A stretch of DNA of 58,529 bases from Candidatus Absconditabacterales bacterium (GTDB taxonomy: Bacteria > Patescibacteriota > Gracilibacteria > Absconditabacterales > Absconditicoccaceae), in assembly GCA_025057375.1 (NCBI GenBank), contig JANWWO010000011.1:1-58529 (forward strand), in the 5' to 3' direction. Both the position numbers and the translations under genes were made by a program. Within the stretch, counting starts at the first letter, position 1; the number at the start of each line of letters is the position of its first letter. Below, piece by piece: positions 34,496-47,300 of the stretch. The notes below the pieces were generated by a model. That model was given only the letters and a program-made list of their open reading frames with translations. It had not been told where the DNA came from and did no database searches.

Positions 34496-34708
34496 GAACA
34501 CAAAGTGTTCCACATTGTATGCAATGTGTAGCGGTTTAGGAATTCCACCCGGAATAACAAACCAACCAGAGGTGATCCACATATTCTCAATTATGTTATA
34601 GCGTTGTGTTGGCGTCAAGTACACCATGACTCTATCACATGATTGTATCGAATCATGTGGTGGGTCACCTCGAAAGAGGTCGATCTGTATCCAGATTGAT
34701 TTTTTTTT
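34496..34708 (+). ncRNA. Probable structured noncoding RNA, family unknown
   Basis: Six hairpins follow one another in about 210 bases: GAACAC/GTGTTC (34496-34510), CACATTG/CAATGTG (34511-34528), a two-part helix GGTTT...AAACC enclosing ATTCC/GGAAT (34533-34563), a 10-bp closing helix GGTGATCCAC (34571-34580) with GTGGGTCACC (34660-34669) enclosing CACATGATT/AATCATGTG (34636-34659), a GAAA tetraloop stem ACCTC/GAGGT (34667-34680, partly competing with the closing helix), and ATCTG/CAGAT followed by nine T residues (34683-34708), which is a terminator. A further hairpin GCAAACA/TGTTTGC lies upstream at 34425-34441. The sequence lacks the conserved cores of tmRNA, RNase P, 4.5S and 6S RNA that I know. 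An open frame on the opposite strand has no ATG near its beginning. Confidence 0.6.
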
Positions 34709-34743
34709 ATAGTAAAAAAAATCATTTTTTTATAACAGCAAAA

Positions 34744-37134
34744 TTATTTTGGTGCTGCTTGTACCTTTCCAAAAAAATCTCTACTCGTCTGTCTCAAGCT
34801 ATGCGTCATCTCAACCATCTCCTGCCAAAATTGAGCGTTCGTATCAACAAACGTCACAACTTCATCACTAATAGCAGCACGCATCGCATTATTGTTGGCT
34901 TGCATCAAAAGTTGAGCATTTGCACTACGTCTCTGCGTAGAAAGATCACGAGCTTCCTGCTGACTACGCATCATCGATTCTAAATCATTTGCTACATCAA
35001 ACTGTTTATCATATGCCTGTGGATTATGACCAACGAGATACTTGTTTCTTTCTCCTCTAGATTCCAATGATCACGCAAATCCACGCATAGTATTGGATAA
35101 TTGACGAAGTTCTTCTTCTTGTTTTTGTTGAGCTTGCGAACCCAGAACGGGCGCAAAAATTGGTTTTGTTTTCACAAAAAACGTAATACCCAGTGTATCA
35201 AAAAAATTATTTTCTTGGACGGCTGTTTCAAACATCTCACGTGTTTTTGTGTGTTTAATAATTTTACCACTTTCTTTTCTTTCTACCAAAACATTCAAAA
35301 TCTCGGTCACAATTTCTTGGATAGACATCACGGATTTTGGTCTTTTGGTAGCTGGAGTGATCACTACTGGCACTCTACAAAACCTTACTTTATAACTAAA
35401 TTGAGGAGAAAACATACTATTCCCCAATTTTTGATTGTCAGGACCAGAAATCTCACCACATAAGCATTGAGATAAACATACAAGTCTATCGGTTCCACGA
35501 AAATTGGCATTACACTCTTTTCTACAACAATTCGCTTCACATAGTTCCTGTTTAAATGGATTGGGTTGTGAAGAAATCATCTTACAGAGCTGACGAGATT
35601 GAGGAAGATGTTGGGACCCAAGAGAAGAACATAGAGGCATAAGATTTGGCGTACGTGCCTCAATCTGTCTACAGAGTTGTTGTGCCGTCGGTTCACGAAT
35701 CGTGATAAGCGAACAGATATCAGGAGCATCTGGAAATTGCTGACGCATCTGCGTACACAAAGAAATAGCATTTTGTCTCTCATTTTCGATAGCACGACAT
35801 ACGATAGCAAATCAGGACTGTGAGCGCGCATATTGATCGCATTCCCTAAGAGCATTCGTATTTTTAGTAGTCCACTGCGCACATACAGCAGCAGCCTCAT
35901 CATATCAACCAAGCCTACACTGCATTTTACAGTCAGCAGGTTCTTTTTCTCATTCCTGCGTTTGATCACGTGTAGCAGTTCTCTGTGAGCCATTATCTCA
36001 CATTCCTTCATCTCACCATCCAGCAATTCTCTCCTGAAGACTGGGATCAAAAGGAAACTTCCCCAAAGCAAGCAACGCCTCCCATTGCGTACGCAAACCA
36101 TCAAGATGCGACTCCCATGCTTCTAAACTTGGTAACTCACCCGTTTCGTCAAGCATCTCATCAATTTGATCCAAGCATTGATTGGCAAATTGAAGGGGGG
36201 TATAACGTGATGATAGTGTATTCTGGGGAGAGTTTTGATTTTGCGCATTGATGAGCGATGTGACACGACCCAAGGGAGACGATGGTGAGTCAACTACTGG
36301 CAAAAAAGATCAATCTGACCCTCATCATGTGGTATCTTCAATTGAATCCTGAGTTGATCACGAGGGTTGCTGAGACGATGAAGATGCAGACGATCATGCT
36401 TGATTTTGTGCAGAAGACTGATTTTTTTGTGTAGCTGTATTCGATACTCTGACACTTGGCATCTCAAAAAAAGGAGCAATAGGAACCTCATCATGTTGTT
36501 CAAACATAATTTTGTCAATAGCACTAATATCAACAAGTAAATCATATGCACCATTCTCAGGATCTCCATCCACAAAAATATTTTGCCCTACAATCCCTGC
36601 AGATATATCCTGCTGCATAGATGTACTTGATTCTTGCATTACAAATGCACGTGTCACATCACGAATACATTCGCTATAATACACTTTTTGTTGTCTTTGC
36701 GATTCAGTCAACGATGGATATTTACACGCAATAACACGCTCACATGCTTGTGCAAAACGATCAAAATGGATTGATGTTGGCGTATATAATCATGCTATAT
36801 GAGTAAATTGTTCTCTAATATCACGATTTTGGTACAAAATAATCCCAATATCTTGATCATTAAGACGACATACCCCACCAAACATCTCATTCAGATACTG
36901 TCTTGTGAGAGACATTCATCATACAACACGTGTTGCTTGATTTTCTTGAAGTCTTGCCAATGCTGTCTTGTACAAATCTCACTTCTCAGTTTGTTTGAGA
37001 ATGGTTTTATCAACGGGTTTTTTTTGAAAACGAGAAAAAACTCATTGAACGAGACTATCGATCGTTGCTCGCGACTGAGCAGCCGCTACTCACCAAGAAA
37101 AAAACACAATACACAAAAAAAGGAAAATGTGCAT
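34744..37134 (-). CDS. Exported Cys-rich protein, unidentified
   Basis: 796 residues. Residues 1-20 form a signal peptide (M-H-I-F-L-F-L-C-I-V-F-F, then A-A-A-Q-S). The mature protein is largely helical, with Ser/Gly/Gln-rich linkers near residues 240-290, and a Cys-rich middle (residues 390-560) containing C-K-M-Q-C, C-C-R-K-E-C and C-L-S-Q-C-L-C-G segments that suggest disulfides or metal sites. The C-terminal 130 residues are rich in Gln, Arg and Met. A dozen TGA codons. Secretion and Cys content resemble the two large surface proteins downstream, but there is no clear sequence homology. It is divergent from argS. Confidence 0.7.
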
Positions 37135-37415
37135 GAAAAATACTATCACAAAACAAAAACTATTATAAATATAGCAATAAACATCGTATTTGTCAAAAAA
37201 CAATGACCAATCATCAAAAACACTACATCTCCTCAGTAGCACAAAAAGAGAAAAACTCACCTTCACGATCAGATCACAACAAATTCACGTACAATCTCAT
37301 ATCACTTACTTCTCTAATAAAACAACGTCAACACAATGATTACTCTTGCATTTTGCTCAAAACTCAATACATACACACAAAGCAAACAACTATTTTTATT
37401 TTCCTTTCTATTGTC

Positions 37416-39140
37416 ATGACACGCATCATTATCGAGCACATTATTCCACCACTGCAAGAATATTTCACGAGCCAGGGGCGATCATTCATGCTCGAACATA
37501 AATTTTTCTGACTCGTCCCGGCTGACAAGCCATGACATATAGCACTCGCATGCTTTCCCCTTGCAAAAGCAATCGGATACAAACCTATCGAATTGAGCGA
37601 AAGGATTGCAACAGGACGACATCAGTACGCTTTGTCAAAAAACGACAAAAACTGTCGAATACTGTCTATAAAAAATATTGGCCCCTACTGCAATATTACG
37701 CTGGATATGAGAAAAGTTGCAGCCTACCTTGATGATCAAAAAGCTATTTTTTGAAAATGAGCTCCAAAAAACCACACCGTCCTGATAGAATGACGACAAC
37801 CCAATACACATAAAGAATTTCATGTCTGACATCTCAGAAACGCATTAATTCCAGAAGCATTGTGTCGCATCATGGAATACGCAGGATACACTGTTCATAG
37901 ATGTTGTTATATTGGAGATATCGGAGCTCACATTGCTAAATGGATACGATATTACACCACTTTTGATAATTCATCAATCCCAACAACAAACATCAACGAG
38001 CGAGCTGCCGCAATTTATGCAAAAGCATGAAAAAAAATAGAAGAAAACCCTGAACTATACAAACCGCAAGTGCATGAAATACATAAAAAACTCGAAGATT
38101 GAGATGAAAAACTCACTAAACTACGAATCAAAACTCGTGATCTCTGTCTTGAAACATTTAAAGAATATTTTCGTGAGTTAGATTGTAATATTGGTCATAT
38201 TTACCTCGAAAGTGATGTTGAAAAAGCATGAATTGAACTTGTTAAGGAATGGGAAAAAAAGGGAATTGTTCGCCGTAGCCAAGGCGCATTGATTATCGAT
38301 ATGGAAGACGTCAAACTAGGAATTTTTGTTGTTCTCAAATCAAATGGAGCATCATTATATGCAACCAAAGACCTCGCACTTGCCTATCGCAAAGAAAAAG
38401 ACTTCCAGTTTGATGAGTCAATCTATATCGTCGCAACAGAACAAGAACATCATTTCAACCAGGTTTTTGAGGGACTTCGCCGTGCATGATACCCTGCACA
38501 TAAACTCCGTCATCTCTCGTATGGAATGGTTGTCCTTCCTGATGGGAAAATGTCTTCCAGAAAAGGGAATACAGTAACATATACCAACCTTCGTGATATG
38601 GTCATCACAGTAGCACATAAGATTATAACCAAAAAAAATGAAGCCAATAATGACGATCTCGCAAAAACTATTGCAATGGCTGCTATCAAGTTTGGGATGT
38701 TGATGCCTGACACACACAAAGAAATAGTTTTTGATCCCCAAAAAGCAGTATCTTTTGAAGGAGAGACATGACCCTATATCCTCTATACAGTAGCAAGACT
38801 CCATTCAGTGATCGAAAAAGCACAACAGGAATTCTGTATCAATCCACACAATCTCAGTCTTACAACCGCACCTCTATCAGCTCCTCACCTTCGTGACCTC
38901 ACACTCTCTCTCCTCTCCTTCCCCGACAAGATTCAAGAAGCAGCAACCCAACGTAAACCCACTATTATCGCTCGTCGATGCTTCGATACTGCCCAACTCA
39001 TCAATCACCGATATCATCATGAAAAAATACTAACTGACTACCAAACAGCATCCCATTTGCTACCTCTCGTCCATTTTGCTCGTGACACCCTCACCACGTG
39101 ACTCCATCTCCTCGGAATCAAAACTGTCACAAAAATGTAA
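37416..39140 (+). CDS. argS: Arginyl-tRNA synthetase
   Basis: 574 residues. The class I HIGH motif is in H-V-G-H-L-R-N-A-L near residue 140, preceded by the Arg-binding T-H-K-E-F, and the KMSKS-equivalent loop is K-M-S-S-R-K-G-N near residue 378. The G-D-I-G-A-H block and a C-terminal helical anticodon-binding domain (R-L-H-S-V-I, then H-L-L-P-L-V-H-F-A-R) complete the enzyme. The frame is open further upstream to 37203, but that part has no homology, so M-T-R-I-I-I-E is taken as start. About a dozen TGA codons, including the Gly of the HVGH motif. Confidence 0.93.
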
Positions 39141-39141
39141 T

Positions 39142-39186
39142 ACTATTGACATAAAAAACTATTGACATAGAAAATTTTCTGTCAAA
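39142..39186. repeat. Tandem TTGACA-containing repeat with overlapping inverted repeat
   Basis: ACTATTGACATAAAAA and ACTATTGACATAGAAA follow one another at 39142-39173, and TTGAC...GTCAA with inner AGAAAA/TTTTCT forms an imperfect palindrome at 39162-39186. It lies directly after argS and about 85 bases before the gene at 39270, so it may hold overlapping -35 boxes or an operator. Confidence 0.5.
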
Positions 39187-39269
39187 AACACTTGCAGTCA
39201 AAAAATAAATACATATTGTAAAAGTCCTCATTGTGTCAGATAGACATATTTTATGAGGCTTTTTGTATA

Positions 39270-40082
39270 ATGACATTTAACTTCAAACATCGACCAAAAC
39301 AAACATCGTGCTCTGAACTTTTCAAAAACCTTCCACAAAATGAGTATGGAGTATATGATACTATCTTAGCAACAAGGGTATATATCATTATGGCGATTGC
39401 AGAAAAAACATTCAATCCAACCATCATAAAAAACATCCTCCAACTCCTAGATAGAGCAAATGAAATAGCGTTTTCTTTCCAACTTCACGAACACTTAGAT
39501 ATTCCATCCTATAACGATATCAAAGTAATAATTGAACAAGAAGATCGCGAAGCACGGAGCTCACAAGGAACAAATCGTCAATCTAGCTACAACTACCATC
39601 ACATCATCCCAAAAAAATGACACAAAAATCAAGAAAATGGATCCCAAATCATCAACAGCTGTCATGCCAAAGACACAAATATCAAAAATGGAATAATAAT
39701 ACTCAACCAGCAATCAAAAATACGATCTGACCTGTATATGACCTATCCTCTACCAACCAACCTATCGACTAATGGACGATTTTTTGGTGCAGATCTCAAC
39801 TGCAATATTATCGGGATGAAACAAAAAAGACACAATCAATGACTCAACGCTAGATATGATGGCAACATGCTCCCCCACCATATGATCCTCGCAGAACTAC
39901 TATATGCTGCTGAGATGTGGAATACCAACGAAATACTCAAAAAAATAAAGCAAGATATTATCGCGTTATTCAAAAACAAACCCATCGAAGAAATTTATAA
40001 TCGTGAATGTTTTGTCATCGTGACAGAAAAAGGAACAATTCTCAATCCTCATGACCCACACAGTCATGAAAATATATCATAG
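39270..40082 (+). CDS. Hypothetical protein with HH nuclease-like motif
   Basis: 270 residues. An N-terminal helical part (residues 1-90) is followed by N-Y-H-H-I-I-P-K-K-G-H-K (about residue 105), which resembles the His-His start of HNH/AHH nuclease domains, then N-G-I-I-I-L, a Y-P-L-P segment and a distinctive N-Q-W-L-N-A-R-Y-D-G-N-M-L-P-H-H-M-I-L-A end block. The nuclease idea is inference from the HHIIP motif alone; a matching third ligand is not certain. It has a paralogue immediately downstream. A hairpin with CCTCA/TGAGG and T-rich tail overlaps its leader and probably terminates argS. Confidence 0.6.
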
Positions 40083-40164
40083 AAGAGCAGGAAAGAAGAA
40101 AAAATTTTTTCAATCACGATAATGCAAATGACTAAGTCTTTTTAGCTTATTTTATATAACCTCG

Positions 40165-40737
40165 ATGAATAAAAATAAAAGGTTCGACCCAATCCTCTCA
40201 GTCACGTCGTTTGGTTGATTTAATTACAACGATACCCCATGAAATCCTACTTCATATGCTGTCAGACTAGCTGTCATATTTTTTTTATTTCAAAAAACAT
40301 TTGAAAAAGACATCTCTCATATACTAGAGCACAACATGAGAGATTTATTTTTCATTGATGCGAAACATCATGAAAAATACTATGACGAACAAATAGTAAC
40401 AATAAGACGAAACTTAATACTCAAGAAAATCACTGACAATGACAAAAACAATAAGCGTATTCCTCTAATTCCACACTCATTATGATGAGTCAATACACAT
40501 ATAAACACAATATGAGTTGATCCTCTCATGCAAGAACGATTAGATGCAAACTATAAAAAAAGCCTCCCTCATCAAATTATCCTCGCTCTATGTGATCAAC
40601 GACAAAATAATGTAGATTATAAAAATCTTTTACATACAAATACAAATTTATCAAATACTATCAGCAATATAATCAACAACATCAAAAACATTTTTGCCAC
40701 ATCACATAAAATATATAACAATAAATATCTACGCTAA
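40165..40737 (+). CDS. Hypothetical protein, divergent paralogue of the preceding gene
   Basis: 190 residues. It shares an ordered set of features with the gene at 39270: an A-V-R-L...K-T-F...I-x-x-I-L segment near the N-terminus, a G-x-N-x-x-I-x-x-I-G segment in the middle, and L-x-A-x-Y-x-x-x-L-P-H-x-I-I-L-A-L at the end. The HHIIPKK motif is missing, so if the first protein is a nuclease this one is not, and it could be a partner or immunity-like protein. Four or five TGA-Gly codons. AT-rich Asn/Ile-rich C-terminus. Function unknown. Confidence 0.55.
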
Positions 40738-40807
40738 TCCATTTATCCCATCCTAGAAATAAAAAAATATCTTTGTCAATTATTTATACTGCAAAAGTGG
40801 AAAAAAA

Positions 40808-40837
40808 TTGCATTTTGGGTCTCATAATCCGTATACT
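40808..40837 (+). promoter_or_regulatory. Sigma-70-type promoter
   Basis: TTGCAT at 40808-40813, 18-base spacer, TATACT at 40832-40837; the exported protein starts at 40879. Confidence 0.55.
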
Positions 40838-40878
40838 CTGTGTATGGTCATTTTTATCTTTTGATCAATCCATACACA

Positions 40879-43800
40879 ATGCGTCATATCTTCACCTTCC
40901 TCGCACTCACGAGCCTCACTCCTCTCTTCGGTCAGGCCCAATTTTTTCCTCAACAAAATATTTTTGATCCAGCACCTATCAATGGCATATGTGGCGTCAA
41001 AGCTGGACAAACACGGGAATCCTGGCCACGCAATCCTTGGGATACAAACGCACTCTGTTTACATGGTGAAGTCGACGAATTCCGCCGAACCAATATCAAC
41101 AGCGTGAATCTCAACCAGACCCAGCAATTTTCTCGACGTTGTAAATGACTCAATGGCTGATCATCAATGACCTGTACTGCTCAAGGGACGAGATTTTTTT
41201 ATACCAATGCTCTTTCGACTTCCTGTGGCACTGCCCAAGGAACACCGATGATGACAACGATAGCAATTCCTGGCTATCCATTTTCCAATGTTGATAATGT
41301 TTTTTTGGGGAATTTGTGTCGTCATCGTACCAATAGTGGAGACATTATCCATTCTGCACCAGTTGTTTTTAATAGTACACCTCTCGGACGAGTCTGGCAA
41401 TGTCCGACCTATATCGGTGATCCAATCGAATGTAGTACGCCTCGTTATATCCATGGACTCTGTGGTGCTGCGAACAATACCGGTCATACAAATGTCCCAA
41501 CTGCAAACCTCTGTGCTCCCTGAAGTGTCGCTAGCATTGTCCAATTTGATACACAAAGTCAACTATGGAGACGAACATGTAGAGGGGAAGGAAACGGAAA
41601 TATCTGACTATGTCATGCTCGACCTCGCTTTGATACATCCACGCTCCAACCCACGTGTAATCCACATGCTGTAACAACAACAGGAGGAATGGATGTTGTT
41701 TCGACATTCCCTGGCAATGATGGCTGTCGATATGGGACAATCGGGTATTGGGTCGTTTCAGCAAATGGACAAGCACAACGAAGATGCAAAAACAACAACC
41801 TCGAAACATTATTTTGCGCAAACGCAACATTTGGCCCATGAACAGGAGCTCTTGGGACACAATGCAATCAAGCAGCACAAAGACCTTTCCCCACCAGTCA
41901 CGAATTGATCAGACAAGGATTGTGTACTGATGGCTATCCGAAATTTTTCCAAGATTTAGGAAACTCGCGAAGCTGGATTTGTGGAGAACAAGTGTGTGAG
42001 GCACCCAAATCAGCAGAGAGACTCTGTGGACGAGCAATGCATGAACCCACCAAAATGGCACCGACAAATGGTATGTGTCAATCTTGAGCCGTCATGTCTC
42101 TTGCAGTTCGTAGCACTGAAGACAATCGCCACCGAGAACGACAATGTCGTCATATACAAACACAAGAAGTTGCAACATGTCAGACACTCAAAATCACGGA
42201 CGGAAAATGTAATCTCGCCACAACGTTGAGACCCGAAGGACGACCTCATCCATCCGCTATTATCGCAAACGGAATGTGTGAGTTTGGGATTGCTGATCCA
42301 CAATGACCACGTCCAGATCTGACATGATGAGTCCGAAGACGATCCTGTCTGGCAAACAATCCCTGATGACAAGCCGATCAATGTCAAGCACGTGTCAGAC
42401 TTCCGGATCTCTCCATCGTCTATGACAAACCACGTCCATCATCATGATTGCTTGCATGACCTGTCATAGCTCGTGTCACCTGATATGATCCAGCGTATAT
42501 CTCGTTTACCAATCCTCTTAACCAAGACTTTTGGCTTTTTACAACAACTGGACAAGTTGCATTCCACTATCGTGATCGAGCTGGAAACACAGGCATGATC
42601 GCTGCAACAGTCGATTGGATCAATCCTCAAATACTCGGAGCAAATCTACGTTTTATCCCTAATGGTCCATCATCAGGAACAATCAGCGTCTGAGTAACAG
42701 GAGTCACACATCCATTAGCTGATTTTACATTCCAATGATCATGTTTAACCCAAAATCTTTGTAGACTTGGTTGAGAACTTGACCCTCATCGTCGTACTGT
42801 CATCTTTTCAGGGAATGCACAAGGAACAATTACGCTCAGATCAATAACCTGACTCACGCTCAATCTACCTGTCGCTGTCACGGGTATTGATCGTACACCA
42901 CCTATTGTCTCCGTTGTCTATTCAACAATTCAAAAAACAAACCTTGATGTCCACGCCACACTTACCGGCTGGTCAGAAGAGATTATTGTTCTCAATAATT
43001 CATGAGCAAAAACGTATGTCTTTACAGGAAATGGAGCATTTACATTCAAAGTAGCAGATCGTGCAGGAAATCAAATTGATGTTGTTGCGAGGGTAGATAA
43101 TATCCACAAAGTAAGACCGACAGCTACTGTCACCTACTCAAGCACCGGCGTCTGACCATGACCAATTACGGCAATTCTCGGAAACTTCTCGACGACAGGA
43201 ATTCGTGTAGTGAATAACAGCTGATCAAATATGTATACGTTCCAGTTTAATGAAACGTTTGAATTTGTTATTGAAGACCCACGAGGCAATAGAAATATTA
43301 TTCCTGCCCGTGTAGATTGGATCAGAAGAGGGAGTGGTGAACAGAATGGTTTGAAAATGATTCTCAACCACTATAATGAAAAAATCTGTGCAAAATTTCG
43401 CAAAAGATATCCTGTAGATATCCAAGGGAACGAAAACAATCTTGCTATCATGACCATGCTCCATAATTGTATTATGAGATGATTTGATGACGAAAAAACA
43501 GGAATCACGTACTTTTATCCAAGGAATAATATTAGAAGAGGTGAATTTTTGACTATTGTTGGAAGAACGATCAGACTCCTCGCAGACTTTGACAATCCAA
43601 ATATCCAGACACTATCACACAATTTTATTGGTGTCCACGATCGTAGTCAATTTGGTCCCGAGATTACACAAGCAGATGCCCGATGACTTTTGATGTACTC
43701 ACCCCTCATGCAATCATGAACAACTAAAGTCCTCAATCTTTCCTGATTCGTCTCATTTAGAGAAGCAAAATATATTTTGACTGACGCATTCAAGCTAGTT

Positions 43801-44235
43801 GGTGCTGATCACAGAATTCTCGAGTACGGTATGCATGAAGTAGGAATGATGACCAGATGAGATCTTGCCTTTATCCTCAATCATGCATTGACGAATCGTG
43901 ACCAAATCATTATCTGAGCCAATAATCTGTTCCTTCAAGCACTCTATGAAAAAATTCGTAGCTATCCCTATGCTGATCAAAGAAAAATCATGATCCAACT
44001 AGTCTCCAGAATGAACACTATCCCCGAACAAACATTCCAAAGGCTAGGCTTACGATATCCACAACTAAGAGAAGATCTGATTGCTGCATCACAAGAACGC
44101 ATCCCAACACGTCAGACACGTCCCTTTTTCAACATCAGAACAATTATGGACCACCAACTTCGTAAAATCATTGACCCGTCGAATAATGAAATTTTTAATG
44201 ACAAACACTTATATATAAACATGATGGAAAGATAA
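40879..44235 (+). CDS. Large exported Cys-rich surface protein with Ig-like and SLH-like regions
   Basis: 1118 residues in one frame. Residues 1-18 are a signal peptide (M-R-H-I-F-T-F-L-A-L). Residues 20-510 contain many short Cys-bearing units (W-R-R-T-C-R-G, L-C-A-P-G, N-G-M-C) like those of the next gene. Residues 600-830 hold bacterial Ig-like units (Y-V-F-T-G-N-G-A-F-T-F-K-V-A-D-R-A-G-N). The last 270 residues contain S-layer-homology-like segments (Y-F-Y-P-R-N-N-I-R-R-G-E-F near residue 885, then M-T-R-G-D-L-A-F-I-L-N), which could anchor it to the cell wall. About fifty TGA-Gly codons. Probably a surface-layer or adhesion protein; family assignment of the Cys units is not possible by eye. 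Confidence 0.75.
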
Positions 44236-44358
44236 CATACAATAGCTCATCAACAAAAAAACGAGACAATAATACCTCGATAATCTCTTACATCTCTCCC
44301 CAAAAAACCCTATTCTCATCAGTTCATACGAGTATTCATTTACTTATTTCATTTCATT

Positions 44359-47300
44359 ATGCGATTACTTTTGATTGTAGGACTACGGTTCCTAGGTTGA
44401 CAGAGTATATATGCACAGCAACTACCAGCCTGTGGCCCGCTCAATGCCTATGTTTTCCCATCGACAGGAACATCATGGAATAATGCACTTCCTAATATTT
44501 GATGATCAAGTATCACAAATGCAAGTTTTTGTGCACAAGGAACTTTGGTCACAGGATCGATTCCTTGATGGGATGCTCAAACACAGCCTTTCCCACTGTT
44601 TTTCCCCAATTCAACATTATCAACATCATGGCAATGTACAGGATCCTGACAAACGATTCAATGTACATCCTACAAAGATCAATGCAATAACAATCTTGAC
44701 TGCGGACCTAATAGAGTGTGTAATATCAATGCAACGCCAAATATTTGTGCATCTAATATCGCTGATCCACTCTGTTGACCAGCCGATGGATATCAGTTCC
44801 TCTTTAGTGATAATGCCTGGCTTGATCATTCTCTATACCAACAAACAATTGCAACCAATAGATTTTTTTGTGCACAAGGAACAGTGAGCGGATGAGTAGC
44901 TCCAACCTTCCCATGAGCATGAGCAACAGTCAGACGACAATGTGTAGGACAACCATGAACCAATCCAGCATTCTGTGAAGCAAGTAAAGCAGATTGTACT
45001 AATGGTACAGACTGTCCTGAATGTGGCATCAACTATGGATTATATACAAGCCTTGATACAACATGGAAAAATCCTTCTGTATGATGATTTTGTATCAATA
45101 GTTCTATTATCAATATTTGATCACAAACAATACCGCAATTCCCTCTTCCCATTTCACGTACATGACTTTCAGAAATCAACCGAACATGTGAGAATACAAA
45201 CAAAACAAAAAATGTCCAATGTAGAGCCTATATCCCTGCCATCAATGCATGTGGTATCAATGCATGAATTTATCTCAATGGACAACATACCTGGAACTCA
45301 AACACTACCTTCCCAACATTCCCAAATCCTGATACAGGATTTTGTAAGGTAGGAATACCTTTTTGGAATACGCCGATTCAGTTTCCCACACCGTGAGAAA
45401 GAACAAATAACAGAATCAGATTACAACGAATCTGCGATATCAACGGAGACAGATCACAGACATGTTCTGCAACCCTTGATCCTGTCAATAATGGAACATG
45501 TGGTATCAATGCGTGATCATACTCATGATGATCAAATAATCGACGTTCGACCAATCTTACCTGATTTTGTCAATCATGATCTTACCTCTGACCTATGTCA
45601 GGGAACAATTTTATTCCATTCCCCCAAAGAGATCAGAGAATCTGATCATGACCTATAACGATTCAACGAACATGTACAACGGTCCAATGATGAGTCAATA
45701 GCGCATGTAAAGCAATAATCCATCCCATCCCTCAATGTGGCATCAATGCAACCAGACCCTATACACCATCATCAATGCAATGGTACAGTAGTGGCAATAC
45801 ATGATTCTGTTTGGGATGAGCATTTCAAGGCATTCTGAGCGATTTTCTTCCTCCATTCCCCGATCCAGTAGAAAGATTATCAGGCACATTGCTCGTACCT
45901 TGGTCATGTAGAAATGATGTCTGAGAATCAGTAGAATGTGGCGCAAAGTTTCCTGAAATTAATGTCTGTGGACAAAATGCCAGATATTATTGATTCTGGG
46001 ACACAAATTGGCTGTATGGATCGACAACAGCAAGTAATCCTGCATGAATCACCAATACTAATAGTTGATTTTGTTTGGTCGGAGAACCAAAATGGAATGG
46101 TTTTTTGCGTTTCCCAACTCCACAAGAAAGACTAATCGCCAACCCATCATGGCAATGAACAATTCCTACAATGTTCAACTCAGGGCTCCCCACTATTAAA
46201 CTTCGTTGGTTTTGTGTCATAAATAACATCAATTATCCTTTATGTACAGCAGACATTGCTCCTATTCAAATGGGCACATGTGGCCCAAATGCAAGAGAAT
46301 ATGGACTCAATGATTCGAACTGGACACAAGACTCTCAATCATGATTTTGTATCAGTGGTATTTTTTCATGACTGCAAGAACACTATGATTTTTCGCGTTA
46401 TGATAGAACAGTAAGAAATGATGTCATCCGATGATGTGTCAGTCCAGAATGATGAATGGGACAAGTCGATACCTGCCTTGCTGTTATTCATCAAAAACCA
46501 GAATGTGGAACGAATGCAACAACCTACTATGGCTATCAAACAACATGGAGTGGCACAACCGCAACCGACTTTTGTAAACGTGGGACATTAGTCCAAACGA
46601 CAAGTAGCCCCATACCACGTTTCCCTTTGATAACTGATAGACAGCCATGTAATGTTACACACTCTTGATCAATGTGTCCTCCCAAAGTATGGAACTATAG
46701 TAACAATAACTACACAACCTGTACGCCTTGAGGAACAGGTCAATTTGGATGTGCAATCATATCGGATCCTGACGATACACTAGTTCAACGAGAATGTCGT
46801 GATCCACTTGGTCAATCACTTGTGTGTAATGCTATTGTCAAACCTTTTGATCCGTGTGGAGAGAATGCAAGAAATTATCGTTATCGACAAAAAAATCGAC
46901 ATCGTGGACAAGCATTCCCCACCAATACAAGTAGTGGATTTTGTACCGTATGAATACCATGATGGTACAAAAATAACTGGGCTCCATTTTTTTGATCACG
47001 ATATCCTACTGATGGTCCCAACCCTGTCCCCTTTCCTACTGATCAAGAAAGAACTGATAAAATAGTTGATAGAAGACGATTTTGTGCTGTACCGAATGGT
47101 GATGGATCATTCAATACGGACCATCTTTGTACTGCAACTTTTGAACCAGTGTTCCATGGAGACTGCGGTGTCAATGTCTGATATTATTCATGATTTGATA
47201 CAGAATGGAGAGATGCAAGTCTTACATGATTTTGTAAATATGGACTTTTTTCATGAATCCACTCAACCAATACCCCACGAGCATTCCCTTCATTTAATCA

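Noticed and set aside
34503-34740. A minus-strand open frame of about 78 codons across the structured-RNA region
   Set aside because: It has no ATG until its last 45 codons, and several perfect hairpins plus a plus-strand terminator are better explained by an RNA. It remains possible in principle.
37203-37415. An N-terminal extension of ArgRS from ATG 37203
   Set aside because: It is in frame and open, but the extra 71 residues have no homology to ArgRS and are low-complexity.
40181-40190. GGTTCGACCC resembling a tRNA T-arm
   Set aside because: No acceptor, D-arm or anticodon stem can be drawn around it, and it lies within a code-25 protein frame.
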